Below, piece after piece: positions 24,195 to 31,842 of a stretch of 64,000 nucleotides of DNA. The translations under genes were made by a program, and so were the position numbers. How positions within the stretch are numbered: position 1 is the first letter of the stretch; the number at the start of each line of letters is the position of its first letter. The notes under the pieces are model-generated. The model did not search any database, was not told the DNA's origin, and worked only from the letters and a program-made list of their open reading frames with translations. The stretch is from CAWCDJ01 sp963796485 (GTDB lineage: Bacteria; Acidobacteriota; Terriglobia; Bryobacterales; Bryobacteraceae): positions 124,001-188,000 of the forward strand of contig CAWCLV010000001.1 in NCBI GenBank assembly GCA_963796485.1, in the 5' to 3' direction.

Positions 24195-26215
24195 CAGCGC
24201 AGCAGATCTCCGGCAGCCCGGCAGATTCCCGCAGCCGAAGGTAGCGCCAGCAGTTCCAGATTAGGGGCGGTGGGAACGAAGGTGTCCTCCGCTGCGATCC
24301 TGCGAACCGGAGCGTCCAGATACTCGAAGCAGCTCTGTCCGATCCTGGCCGCGATTTCCGCTCCGAATCCCATGGTCAGGGAATCCTCGTGAGCAATCAG
24401 GACGCGGCTGGTTTTGCGAACGCTTTGCGTAATCAACTCCTCATCAAGCGGCGCAATGGAACGAAGATCGAGCACTTCCACCGAGCGCCCTTCCCGCTCC
24501 AACTGGCGTGCGGCTTCCATGGCCAGGTGAACCGTGTAGCCCCAGGTTACGATGGTCAACTCCGTCCCCTGGCGCACCACCTTGCCCTGGCCGAACGGGA
24601 CCAGGTAATCGCCGTCCGGCTCCGGGGTTTGCGCCTGCACCTTGCGATAGAGGCCTTTATGTTCCAGGAAGAGCACCGGGTCCTTGGAGCGTGCGGCCGT
24701 TTTGATGAGGCCCTTGGCGTCTGCCGCGCAACTCGGGAACACGACCCGCCATCCCGGGATATGAGCGAACGTGCCCTCGATGCAAGCCGAATGCCATGGG
24801 CCGCCCTTGATGTATCCGCCGGTGGCGACGCGCACGACGACCGGGCATTCCCATGTTCCCTGGCTTCTCCATCTGAGGGTGGCAATCTCATTGCGGAGCT
24901 GCATGAATGCCGGCCACGTGTAATCGGCAAACTGGATTTCGATAATGGGCTTGTATCCGGCGATCGCCATGCCTGCCGCCACCCCGGCGATGCTCGCCTC
25001 CGCGAGTGGTGAGTTGAATACCCGGCCCGGAAATGCAGTGCCAAGTCCACGGGTGACACCGAAAACTCCGCCTTTCGGGTCGGCCACGTCTTCGCCCCAC
25101 AGGTGGATTTTTGGGTTCTGCGCCATCTCCTCGCGGAGGCCGTGATTGATCGCATCGATCATCGCGACAGGCTTGTCTGAGATATAACGTGGCGCCCCGA
25201 CCGCGGGGGCCGCTTCGTCGGAGTAGATATGCGCCAGCAAACCGCCGGTGGCCGGTTCGGGGTGGCGATCGGCCTCGGCCGCGGCCTCGTCGACTTCGGC
25301 TTTAATCGCGGAGCGGAAAGCGTCGATTTCTTCCTGCGCCAGAACGCCGTTCCGGATTAGATACCGTTCCGTGCGCAGGAGCGGGTCGCGTTGTGCAAGC
25401 ACCGCCAGTTCTTCGGGAGCACGGTACTTACGGTGGTCGTCGGACGAGGAGTGCGGATCGAGCCGGACCACATCGGCTTCGAAGAGGATCGGGCCACCCC
25501 CGCGGCGGACTTGTTCGATAGCCGGCGGCAGTTGCTGGTACATCGATTCGAACCAGGTTCCATCCAGATGGAAGGTCCGAATGCCGAAACCCCGGGCGAT
25601 GCGATGAATTTCGGAACTGGTTTGGGAAGCCTGGCGCACGCTGATGGCATAGCCGTTGTTCTGCACGAGAAACACGACCGGCAATTTCTCGCGCCCGGCC
25701 CAGTTCAGCGCCTCGAAGAATTCGCCTTCGCTGGTGGCACCCTCACCGGAAGAGACGTGCGCGATCCGGCCTTCCCCTTCGAGTTGAAGCGCGCGCGCCA
25801 CTCCTACCGCGTTGAGGTATTGCGTGGCGGTGACGGCGCTTCGCGAGACCAGGTTTAACTCTCGCGACGAAAAGTGCTCGGCCATGTTGCGACCGTTCGA
25901 ATTCGGATCGCCTTCGCGGCTCAACATTCCGAGGAAGACGTCCTTCAGTGGCATGCCCAGCCCGATGGCAAGGGCTTTGGACCGGTAGTACGGGAAGAAC
26001 CAGTCGAAACCCGGCCGCAGGAGCATGGTCATTCCGATCTGCACCTTCTCGTGACCACGGGTGGATGCCTGGAACGAGCACTTTCCCTGCTTGACGAAGA
26101 TCTTCATGCGATCTTCGACGAACAGGACGGTCAGCATTTTGCGATAAAGCTCCAGGGTGGTTTCGTGAGGTACGATGATCGGATTTTCCAGCGCGGCACT
26201 CTCTGCGGTTTTCAT
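24191..26215 (-). CDS. Thiamine-pyrophosphate dehydrogenase E1, fused alpha and beta subunits
   Basis: The 674-residue protein fuses an E1-alpha part (residues 1-320; RGHEKVQIG, the TPP/Mg motif GEGATSEGEFFEALNWAGREKLPVVF, and a phosphorylation-loop-like PHSSSDDHRKYR) to an E1-beta part (residues 340-674; GEDVADPKGGVFGVT, PLAEASIAGVAAGMA, EIQFADYTWPAFMQL). It is closest to branched-chain 2-oxoacid or acetoin-type dehydrogenases; the substrate is undecided and no E2/E3 gene is adjacent. The ATG at 26215 is chosen over 26263, since the longer form would include site F. It lies between sites E and F, tying 2-oxoacid oxidation to the regulon. Confidence 0.85.
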   Translation of the reverse strand: MKTAESAALENPIIVPHETTLELYRKMLTVLFVEDRMKIFVKQGKCSFQASTRGHEKVQIGMTMLLRPGFDWFFPYYRSKALAIGLGMPLKDVFLGMLSREGDPNSNGRNMAEHFSSRELNLVSRSAVTATQYLNAVGVARALQLEGEGRIAHVSSGEGATSEGEFFEALNWAGREKLPVVFLVQNNGYAISVRQASQTSSEIHRIARGFGIRTFHLDGTWFESMYQQLPPAIEQVRRGGGPILFEADVVRLDPHSSSDDHRKYRAPEELAVLAQRDPLLRTERYLIRNGVLAQEEIDAFRSAIKAEVDEAAAEADRHPEPATGGLLAHIYSDEAAPAVGAPRYISDKPVAMIDAINHGLREEMAQNPKIHLWGEDVADPKGGVFGVTRGLGTAFPGRVFNSPLAEASIAGVAAGMAIAGYKPIIEIQFADYTWPAFMQLRNEIATLRWRSQGTWECPVVVRVATGGYIKGGPWHSACIEGTFAHIPGWRVVFPSCAADAKGLIKTAARSKDPVLFLEHKGLYRKVQAQTPEPDGDYLVPFGQGKVVRQGTELTIVTWGYTVHLAMEAARQLEREGRSVEVLDLRSIAPLDEELITQSVRKTSRVLIAHEDSLTMGFGAEIAARIGQSCFEYLDAPVRRIAAEDTFVPTAPNLELLALPSAAGICRAAGDLLRW

Positions 26216-26249
26216 GCCTTCATCATGGCGTGAAGCCTCAAAAATACCA

Positions 26250-26263
26250 GTGACTACGGTCAC
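26250..26263 (-). promoter_or_regulatory. GTGAC-N4-GTCAC palindrome, site F (E1 gene promoter)
   Basis: GTGAC-TACG-GTCAC is centred at 26256.5, 41 bp before the E1 ATG. CATGAT on the minus strand (26227-26222) is at the exact -10 position for a dyad at -41.5, which would give a very short leader. Confidence 0.72.
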
Positions 26264-26377
26264 GGGACGCGCCGCTTGCCGGCTGGAGCGCGGGTGGAAT
26301 CGTCGGAATCGCGGCTCCGGGCGATGGTGCGGTGACGCCGTCAGGGCTGAAGACGTCGGGCTGAGTCCGGTACGCGC

Positions 26378-26391
26378 GTGACCAGGGTCAC
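26378..26391 (+). promoter_or_regulatory. GTGAC-N4-GTCAC palindrome, site G (Cys-rich small gene promoter)
   Basis: GTGAC-CAGG-GTCAC is centred at 26384.5. TAAGCT at 26414-26419 lies at the -10 position. The inferred transcript would start near 26426 and run through a roughly 100-nt GC-rich leader to the small gene at 26528. Confidence 0.72.
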
Positions 26392-26527
26392 ATCACAGGC
26401 GACGTGCCGGTGCTAAGCTGACGCTGGATCCAGCGTATGAACTTAGGTCGAACCGCCTGAATGCTCCGGCGGCGCTGGGGTGACGTAGGGTTCCGCCGGC
26501 GCCATGGGCGCCGGTTAGGGGAGAAGA

Positions 26528-26725
26528 ATGGGTAGTTGGAGTTGTCCGCACGAGTTGAACGGCGTCTGCCTGAACGTGAACAAGGTCCCTTGCGACCCCG
26601 GGATGAAGGGGTGCGTTCTCTACGGCCGCTTCGTTTTCAGTAATCCGGCGAAGAACCGGCCGGCCAAGCCCGCCGCGCGAAACCAGGCCGAAGGGGAGAG
26701 TGACGAGCGCAGCCCGTCGCGATGA
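26528..26725 (+). CDS. Small Cys-rich protein (CPHE...C...CDPGMKGC), unknown function
   Basis: This 65-residue protein has four or five cysteines in its first 30 residues: SCPHELNGVC (about 5-14) and PCDPGMKGCVLYGRF (about 21-35). The spacing suggests a metal or Fe-S site. The rest is basic and probably disordered. GGGGAGAAG lies 3-10 nt before the ATG. I recall similar short proteins beside nitrate/formate molybdoenzyme genes but know no function. Site G places it in the same regulon, which is the best clue to its role. Confidence 0.7.
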   Translation: MGSWSCPHELNGVCLNVNKVPCDPGMKGCVLYGRFVFSNPAKNRPAKPAARNQAEGESDERSPSR

Positions 26726-26794
26726 AACCGGCACTTGAAACCGTTCGCCGGACGTTGCCGCGGCGCAGAGGCGGGATGGCCGCGGAACCACCTT

Positions 26795-27991
26795 CTACAG
26801 TCTGCCCGCCCGTGCGTAGCGCAGAAACGTTGACGCCTTCTCCCATAGCCCGGGGGAGCGATCGCAGAGTGAGGAGCAAGGCCGCCGGCACTCCCTGATC
26901 GCACGACGCACGGCGCGGGCGCGTTCGCTCCTCCAGGCTTGCCGGACCGGACCTTCGTCTATATGCCCGAATGCGGTGTGCCTGACATCGCACATATAGA
27001 GGATGCCCGAGGGATCGATCTGCAAGTCCGTCTGCCCCAGCATGCAGCGGCCCCGGTTGATTTGAAACGACTCCGGGCGGAGTAAGTACTCCCGCATCTC
27101 CGCTACCGGGCGCAAGGGCAACTCCATCTGCGAAGAGCGCCGGCCGCGCCGGTTCAACGCGTCGATAGAGTGTTCGAGCGGCTCCAGGTCGCGGACGAAC
27201 AGGTTGTTCTCGCGATGCCAGTCCGCGCGTTTTTCCGGCCGGCCGGGGGGTTCGGCCAGCGGTTGAAACAGAATGCGGTCTACGCCGAGCTCTTCGGCCC
27301 AATTCGCATATTCGGCCAGCTGCGGCGCGGTTTCCTGCATGATGATACAGATCAGCGAGACGGACATTGCGCTCCGCTCACGCTTAATGCGGCGAATTAC
27401 TTCGGTTACCACGTTGTGGAGCCCGGGAACTCCGCGATGACGGTCGTGAATGGCCGTATCCTTGCCGTCGAGCGAAAAGGTGATGGACCTCAGGCCGGTG
27501 TCCATCAGGCTGCGAAAGTTACGTTCGGACTGCAGGGCCAGGCCGTTCGAGATGACGTTGACGGTGAACCCGAGATGAACGGCCCTGTGAATGATGTCGT
27601 AGACCCCGGGCTTCAACAGGACCTCTCCGCCGATCAAACGCAGGCGAAGCGTGCGGGTCCACGAGTGCAATTCATCGAGCAGTGCGATCCAGCGTTCGGC
27701 AGGGAGTTCACTGTTCACGTCTCCAATTCGCCAGAGGTCGCACATTACGCAACGGCAGTTACAGCGATGCGTCAGGACCAGGGCGACCTTCTCCGGAGCT
27801 GCCAGTCCACGGAGAAGGTGGTAACCGAAGCTCTGCAGCAAGTGGCGAAAGCCGTAGACGGCAGCCTTCCTGCCGGCGTCGATCAGGGTCATTCCGGCTC
27901 TGCCGCTTCCGCCGCCGCGACCCGCGGGATTGCCATCACCCGGTCCATCGTGCGGGCGCTCATGCGAATCCACTGGGTTCACGTTTCTCAT
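26795..27991 (-). CDS. Radical SAM protein with C-terminal Cys cluster
   Basis: The roughly 398-residue protein has HRCNCRCVMCDLW (CxxxCxxC, about residues 76-88), IGGEVLLKPGVYD (SAM contact), NVISNGLAL and SLDGKDTAIHD. A SPASM-like tail has Cys residues in RGRCMLGQ, YMCDVRH and ECRRPCSSLCD. It may modify a peptide or cofactor; no substrate gene is obvious. Residues 1-33 are Gly/Arg-rich and may be untranslated; the ATG at 27892 (MTLIDAGRK) is an alternative start. It is convergent with the Cys-rich gene, 69 bp apart. Confidence 0.72.
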   Translation of the reverse strand: MRNVNPVDSHERPHDGPGDGNPAGRGGGSGRAGMTLIDAGRKAAVYGFRHLLQSFGYHLLRGLAAPEKVALVLTHRCNCRCVMCDLWRIGDVNSELPAERWIALLDELHSWTRTLRLRLIGGEVLLKPGVYDIIHRAVHLGFTVNVISNGLALQSERNFRSLMDTGLRSITFSLDGKDTAIHDRHRGVPGLHNVVTEVIRRIKRERSAMSVSLICIIMQETAPQLAEYANWAEELGVDRILFQPLAEPPGRPEKRADWHRENNLFVRDLEPLEHSIDALNRRGRRSSQMELPLRPVAEMREYLLRPESFQINRGRCMLGQTDLQIDPSGILYMCDVRHTAFGHIDEGPVRQAWRSERARAVRRAIRECRRPCSSLCDRSPGLWEKASTFLRYARAGRL

Positions 27992-28153
27992 TGTGGTTCC
28001 CGACTCTCTTATTGTAGGTGACTCCGGCTATCATCGACGCCAGGAACGCTTCCGGCCGGCACAAGTTTGCCGAGCTCCCGGAGTACTTCCGGGGCGCCGC
28101 CCGCTATGGTGAGGATGGGTTACTGACTTCACCAAAACGGCGAAATACGAAAG

Positions 28154-28168
28154 ACTTGCTATGCAAGT
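28154..28168 (+). promoter_or_regulatory. Perfect dyad ACTTGC-TAT-GCAAGT upstream of histone-like gene
   Basis: A 6+3+6 perfect palindrome lies 42 bp before the histone-like gene ATG, in a 219-bp gap. It may be an operator; no matching regulator is identified. Nothing else is evident in 27992-28210. Confidence 0.35.
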
Positions 28169-28210
28169 GTGTCATGATGATGAACAAAGGTTTCACAAAG
28201 GCACGAATAC

Positions 28211-28672
28211 ATGGCACGAACACTAACTGACGAAATCCTCCGCGCCGCCATCGACGGCTATGAAGCTCAAAGAGCTCGAATTGATGCGAAGATCGCGGAA
28301 CTCCGGTCCATGATTACAGGCGGCTCCGCCGAGGTCTCAACCACCCCTGAACGACCTGCCGGGAAACGCCGAAGGATAAGTGCGGCGGGCCGGGCGCGGA
28401 TCGCCGAGGCACAAAGGCAGCGGTGGGCTGCTATGAAAGGTTCATCCGACGAGGCGAAGCCTGAGAAGCCGGCAAAACGTAAACTCTCGGCCGCTGGCAG
28501 GAAGAACATCGTGGACGCTCTGACACGGCGGTGGGCAGCGAAGAGAGCGGAAACCGCAAGAGCGACGAAGAAGACTACGCCGGCTCGCAAGAAGGCTGCG
28601 AGGGCCGCGAAAAGGTCGCCGGTTAAGAAGGCGGCTGCGACCGCTGCATCTACTACGCAGGCTGCTGAATAG
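28211..28672 (+). CDS. Lys/Arg-rich histone H1-like nucleoid protein
   Basis: The 153-residue protein has an N-terminal coiled-coil-like segment (residues 5-35; YEAQRARIDAKIAELRSM). Two 'SAAGR' boxes follow (KRRRISAAGRARIAEAQRQRWAA near 52-74 in pattern, and KRKLSAAGRKNIVDALTRRWAA near 89-110), then a Lys/Ala/Pro tail (KKTTPARKKAARAAKRSPVKK). This organisation is common in acidobacterial small basic proteins thought to bind DNA. No enzymatic motif is present. Confidence 0.7.
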   Translation: MARTLTDEILRAAIDGYEAQRARIDAKIAELRSMITGGSAEVSTTPERPAGKRRRISAAGRARIAEAQRQRWAAMKGSSDEAKPEKPAKRKLSAAGRKNIVDALTRRWAAKRAETARATKKTTPARKKAARAAKRSPVKKAAATAASTTQAAE

Positions 28673-28710
28673 CGGGCCTCTCGTCGTCCGGAAATTTCGA
28701 GAACAAATCC

Positions 28711-29667
28711 GTGTCGCCCGAATTGTCCTTTCCGGCGTCATATGATACGACCACGAAGATTATTTCGGTTGTCGTCTGCATTCTCCTGGCAGGCGTAACC
28801 TTGTTTACGCATAGCGTCGTCGTCGCCGGAGCTGGAGCCGTACTCCTGCTCCTCTCATACGCATACTCGCCCCGCGGCTACGTGGTTGCGGATCGGTGCG
28901 TTACCGTCCGCCGGCTGCTCCGGAACGTCTTCTTTCCGCTTGACGGCATCCTGGAGGCACGAAGAGCCCGCGCTGATGATTTCCGCGGCGTTCTTCGGCT
29001 GTGGGGAGTCGGTGGCCTGTTCGGGTATTACGGCCTTTTCCGAACTTCAACCTTGGGCAAGTGCTGGTGGTACCTTACGAACCGCCGGAATGCCGTGGTC
29101 GTGGTGACCGAAAAGGAAACGGCTCTGTTCAGCCCGGATGATGTGAGTGGGTTTCTAGCGGCGGTTGGGTCGGCGGTACTGGTCCCGGAAATTCCACCGG
29201 CGCGGCGGGTCGGCGCGATCGATTCACAATCGGGTGGGAACCGCATTGCCAGTGTGATTGGGGCCGGCATTGCGGTCTTAGTCCTGGCGATCATCGCCTT
29301 CGCCTTCCTTTACTCACCCGGCCCTCCGAGCTACACACTGACCGGAACTTCGCTGACCATCCACGACCGTTTTTATCCGCTCACGGTGGATGCCGCCACG
29401 GTGGAGGTGAACCAAATTCGGGTAGTCGATATCAGCGGCGACTCGGGATGGCGCCCGACTGCGCGTACGAACGGATTTGCAAACGCTCATTATCATTCCG
29501 GCTGGTTCCGGGTCGCCAATGGACGGCGAGTGCGCATGTATTGGGCGGACGGGCATCGGCTCGTCCTGTTACCCCCGAAGGGTCAGGGTAATGCCGTCCT
29601 ACTCGAAGTGAGCGGGCCAGAACAGTTCGTTGCAGAGGTTCGAATGGAGTGGTCTAAGGGGTCGTGA
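28711..29667 (+). CDS. Membrane protein with two bacterial PH-like domains
   Basis: This 318-residue protein starts with GTG. It has two N-terminal transmembrane helices (about 16-50), a PH-like beta domain (about 55-155; YSPRGYVVADRCVTVRRLLRNVFFPLDGI), a third helix (about 188-208) and a second PH-like domain (about 212-315; YTLTGTSLTIHDRFYPLTVDA). Such bacterial PH proteins have no defined role. It lies 38 bp after the histone-like gene on the same strand and may be co-transcribed. Confidence 0.6.
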   Translation: MSPELSFPASYDTTTKIISVVVCILLAGVTLFTHSVVVAGAGAVLLLLSYAYSPRGYVVADRCVTVRRLLRNVFFPLDGILEARRARADDFRGVLRLWGVGGLFGYYGLFRTSTLGKCWWYLTNRRNAVVVVTEKETALFSPDDVSGFLAAVGSAVLVPEIPPARRVGAIDSQSGGNRIASVIGAGIAVLVLAIIAFAFLYSPGPPSYTLTGTSLTIHDRFYPLTVDAATVEVNQIRVVDISGDSGWRPTARTNGFANAHYHSGWFRVANGRRVRMYWADGHRLVLLPPKGQGNAVLLEVSGPEQFVAEVRMEWSKGS

Positions 29668-29743
29668 TCGGGCTCGCCGAAGGGCAGATTTAGGGGGGCT
29701 GATATCGGAGCGGACCTGGCTCGGGCCACTCACAATATCCTCC

Positions 29744-29770
29744 TGCAAGCTCCCATTTTCCGGCCGATAA
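29744..29770 (+). promoter_or_regulatory. Flagellar sigma28-like promoter before flaG
   Basis: GCCGATAA at 29763-29770 is a perfect match to the sigma28 (FliA) -10 consensus. The -35 half (TGCAAGCT at 29744-29751) is poor. The start would be near 29778, giving a 60-nt leader to flaG. Nothing else is seen in 29668-29838. Confidence 0.5.
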
Positions 29771-29838
29771 GAATGGCGGGAGGTTTTCGCGAGCCATCGC
29801 CGTGCCGGCGAACCGGAACGTTACCCAGGGAGGTCTCA

Positions 29839-30144
29839 ATGGATATCACGGGAGTGAATCGAACGCCGAATGTCCCTGCCCTCGCACCCAAGATTTCGCC
29901 GGACCAGGCGGCAGAGAATCGATCCATCGCTCGTGCGGTCAAAGCGCTCAATAAGACGGAGACATTCGGGCAGGGCAACCACCTGGAATTTCATCGGGAT
30001 CCGGAATCGAAGCGTATGGTGATCCAGGTGATCAACGGAAAGACCCGGGAGGTAGTCCTCCAGATTCCTGCGGAATACGTGTTGCGCCTGGCTGAAGATC
30101 TCGAACGTAATGCCGTCGTACGCCGCCAGACCTTCGAGGGCTGA
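29839..30144 (+). CDS. flaG: FlaG family flagellar protein
   Basis: The 101-residue protein has a variable N-terminus and the conserved FlaG C-terminal block: LEFHRDPESKRMVIQVING, then TREVVLQIPAEYVLRLAEDL. FlaG proteins influence filament length and flagellin assembly. The ATG at 29839 has GGGAGG 7 nt upstream; the longer frame from 29773 would start in an untranslated leader. No other flagellar structural gene is in the window. Confidence 0.8.
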   Translation: MDITGVNRTPNVPALAPKISPDQAAENRSIARAVKALNKTETFGQGNHLEFHRDPESKRMVIQVINGKTREVVLQIPAEYVLRLAEDLERNAVVRRQTFEG

Positions 30145-30267
30145 TGAAGCGGCAAACCTCCCGACAAGATCGGACAAATCCGCAAGCCGATCGGACACGA
30201 AGATTCCATGTTTTGCGACAGTTGGCTGAACGGCCGGCTCCACGCCTGTCCACCGGCGGCATAACAC

Positions 30268-30295
30268 TGAAGTTTTCAGAAAATCCCGCCGATAG
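30268..30295 (+). promoter_or_regulatory. Flagellar sigma28-like promoter before the decarboxylase/ATP-grasp pair
   Basis: TGAAGTTT (30268-30275, 7 of 8 to TAAAGTTT) is followed after 12 bp (consensus 11) by GCCGATAG (30288-30295, 7 of 8 to GCCGATAA). The start would fall a few bases before the ATG at 30310. Confidence 0.5.
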
Positions 30296-30309
30296 AAGAC
30301 ACGTTATTT

Positions 30310-31842
30310 ATGCGTGTGCTAACAGCGTCGGGCCGCCCGGAGAGCGTCGCCTGCCTTCCGAACACTCCCGACGACCAAGAACCTCCGCCACTGAATCAAG
30401 ATACCCTGGACCCCTCCCATTGGCCTGGTTTCCGAGCCCAGGCCCACCGCATGCTCGACGATATTCTGGACTACACCGAACATATTCGCGAGCGGCCGGT
30501 TTGGCAGAGCATCCCTCTTTCCGTACGTAAGGCATTCCGTGAACCCCTTCCGCAAGGGCCGGCTGATCTGGCATCCCTCCATGACATTTTCATGCGGGAT
30601 ATTCTTCCATATTCGGTGGGCAACGCCCATCCCGGCTTCATGGGCTGGGTCCATGGCGGCGGGACGCCGGTCGGCATGCTGGCCGAGATGCTGGCGGCCG
30701 GGTTGAATGCTAACTTGGGCGGGCGCGACCAGATTCCCGTCGAGGTGGAGCGGCAAGTGGTCGGGTGGATGCGCGAGTTGTTCGGTTTTCCGGAGACCGC
30801 CAGCGGCCTGTTCGTAACTGGCACATCCATGGCAAACCTGATAGCAGTCCTGGTCGCGCGCAGGGTCGCGCTCGGTACCGGCGTGCGGCGGCAGGGGGTC
30901 GCAGCCGGCGAACGGCTGATCGCCTATACATCGGCAGGCGCCCATAGTTGCATCGCGCAAGCCATGGATGTGGCTGGACTGGGAAGCGATGCATTGCGCA
31001 TCGTTCCGGTAAATAGGCAGTGTCAAATGGATATCGAGGCGCTCGAAGAACTCATGGCCAAAGATAAGAGCGCCGGCCTCCGACCCTTCCTCCTGGCTGC
31101 GACGGCCGGCACTGTCGATGTAGGCGCCATTGACGATCTTGCAGCCATCGCCGGCATCGCCCGGCGGGAGAAGATATGGTTCCACGTGGACGGTGCCTAC
31201 GGTGCTCTCGCCCTGCTGGCGCCGGATATTGCGCCGCGCCTGGCCGGCATCGAACGCGCGGACTCCGTTGCGTTTGATTTCCATAAGTGGGGGCAAGTGC
31301 CATACGACGCGGGGTTTGTTCTGGTCAGGGACGGTACTCTGCACTTCAGTACCTTCGCATCGCCGTCGGCTTATTTACGGCGGGAACTTCGGGGAATGGC
31401 GGCCGGCTCGCCGTGGCCCTGTGATTTTGGACCCGACCTGTCACGCGGTTTCAGAGCGCTGAAGACGTGGTTTACCATCAAGGCCTACGGCGCCGGGAAA
31501 CTGGGCGCGGTGATTACAAAAACCTGTGACCTTGCGCGGTATTTGGAGCAATGCATTGAAAGGGAATCACAATTGGAACTTCTGGCGCCGGTTGCCCTGA
31601 ACATAGTGTGCTTCCGGTATCGCAGCGAGGACGCGGACGAGGTCAACCGCAACATCGTCGCCGATTTACAGGAGTCCGGCATCGCCGCGCCGTCCACCAC
31701 CACGGTAAATGGTTGTCTGGCGATTCGTGCCGCGATCGTGAACCACCGTACCCAGAGAAGAGACATTGACGCGTTTCTCCAGGCGGCGATGGCCTTTGGT
31801 TTGAAAAATGCCGGCCGCCTTTCGGAAGCCTGCCGCCTATGA
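30310..31842 (+). CDS. Pyridoxal-dependent (group II) amino acid decarboxylase
   Basis: The 510-residue protein matches aromatic-L-amino-acid/glutamate decarboxylases: HPGFMGWVHGGGTPVGMLAEM near residue 98 in pattern, TGTSMANLIAV (cofactor phosphate region), HVDGAYGA (about 297, the PLP ring Asp) and the Schiff-base lysine in FDFHKWGQVPYD (about residue 327). The substrate is unknown. The first 35 residues are unlike the family; no Shine-Dalgarno is visible before the ATG at 30310. The stop overlaps the next ATG (ATGA), so it is coupled to the ATP-grasp protein. Confidence 0.82.
   Translation: MRVLTASGRPESVACLPNTPDDQEPPPLNQDTLDPSHWPGFRAQAHRMLDDILDYTEHIRERPVWQSIPLSVRKAFREPLPQGPADLASLHDIFMRDILPYSVGNAHPGFMGWVHGGGTPVGMLAEMLAAGLNANLGGRDQIPVEVERQVVGWMRELFGFPETASGLFVTGTSMANLIAVLVARRVALGTGVRRQGVAAGERLIAYTSAGAHSCIAQAMDVAGLGSDALRIVPVNRQCQMDIEALEELMAKDKSAGLRPFLLAATAGTVDVGAIDDLAAIAGIARREKIWFHVDGAYGALALLAPDIAPRLAGIERADSVAFDFHKWGQVPYDAGFVLVRDGTLHFSTFASPSAYLRRELRGMAAGSPWPCDFGPDLSRGFRALKTWFTIKAYGAGKLGAVITKTCDLARYLEQCIERESQLELLAPVALNIVCFRYRSEDADEVNRNIVADLQESGIAAPSTTTVNGCLAIRAAIVNHRTQRRDIDAFLQAAMAFGLKNAGRLSEACRL

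Noticed and set aside
28018..28230. 70-codon frame before the histone-like gene
   Set aside because: No ribosome site, no recognisable sequence, and it covers the likely promoter and dyad.
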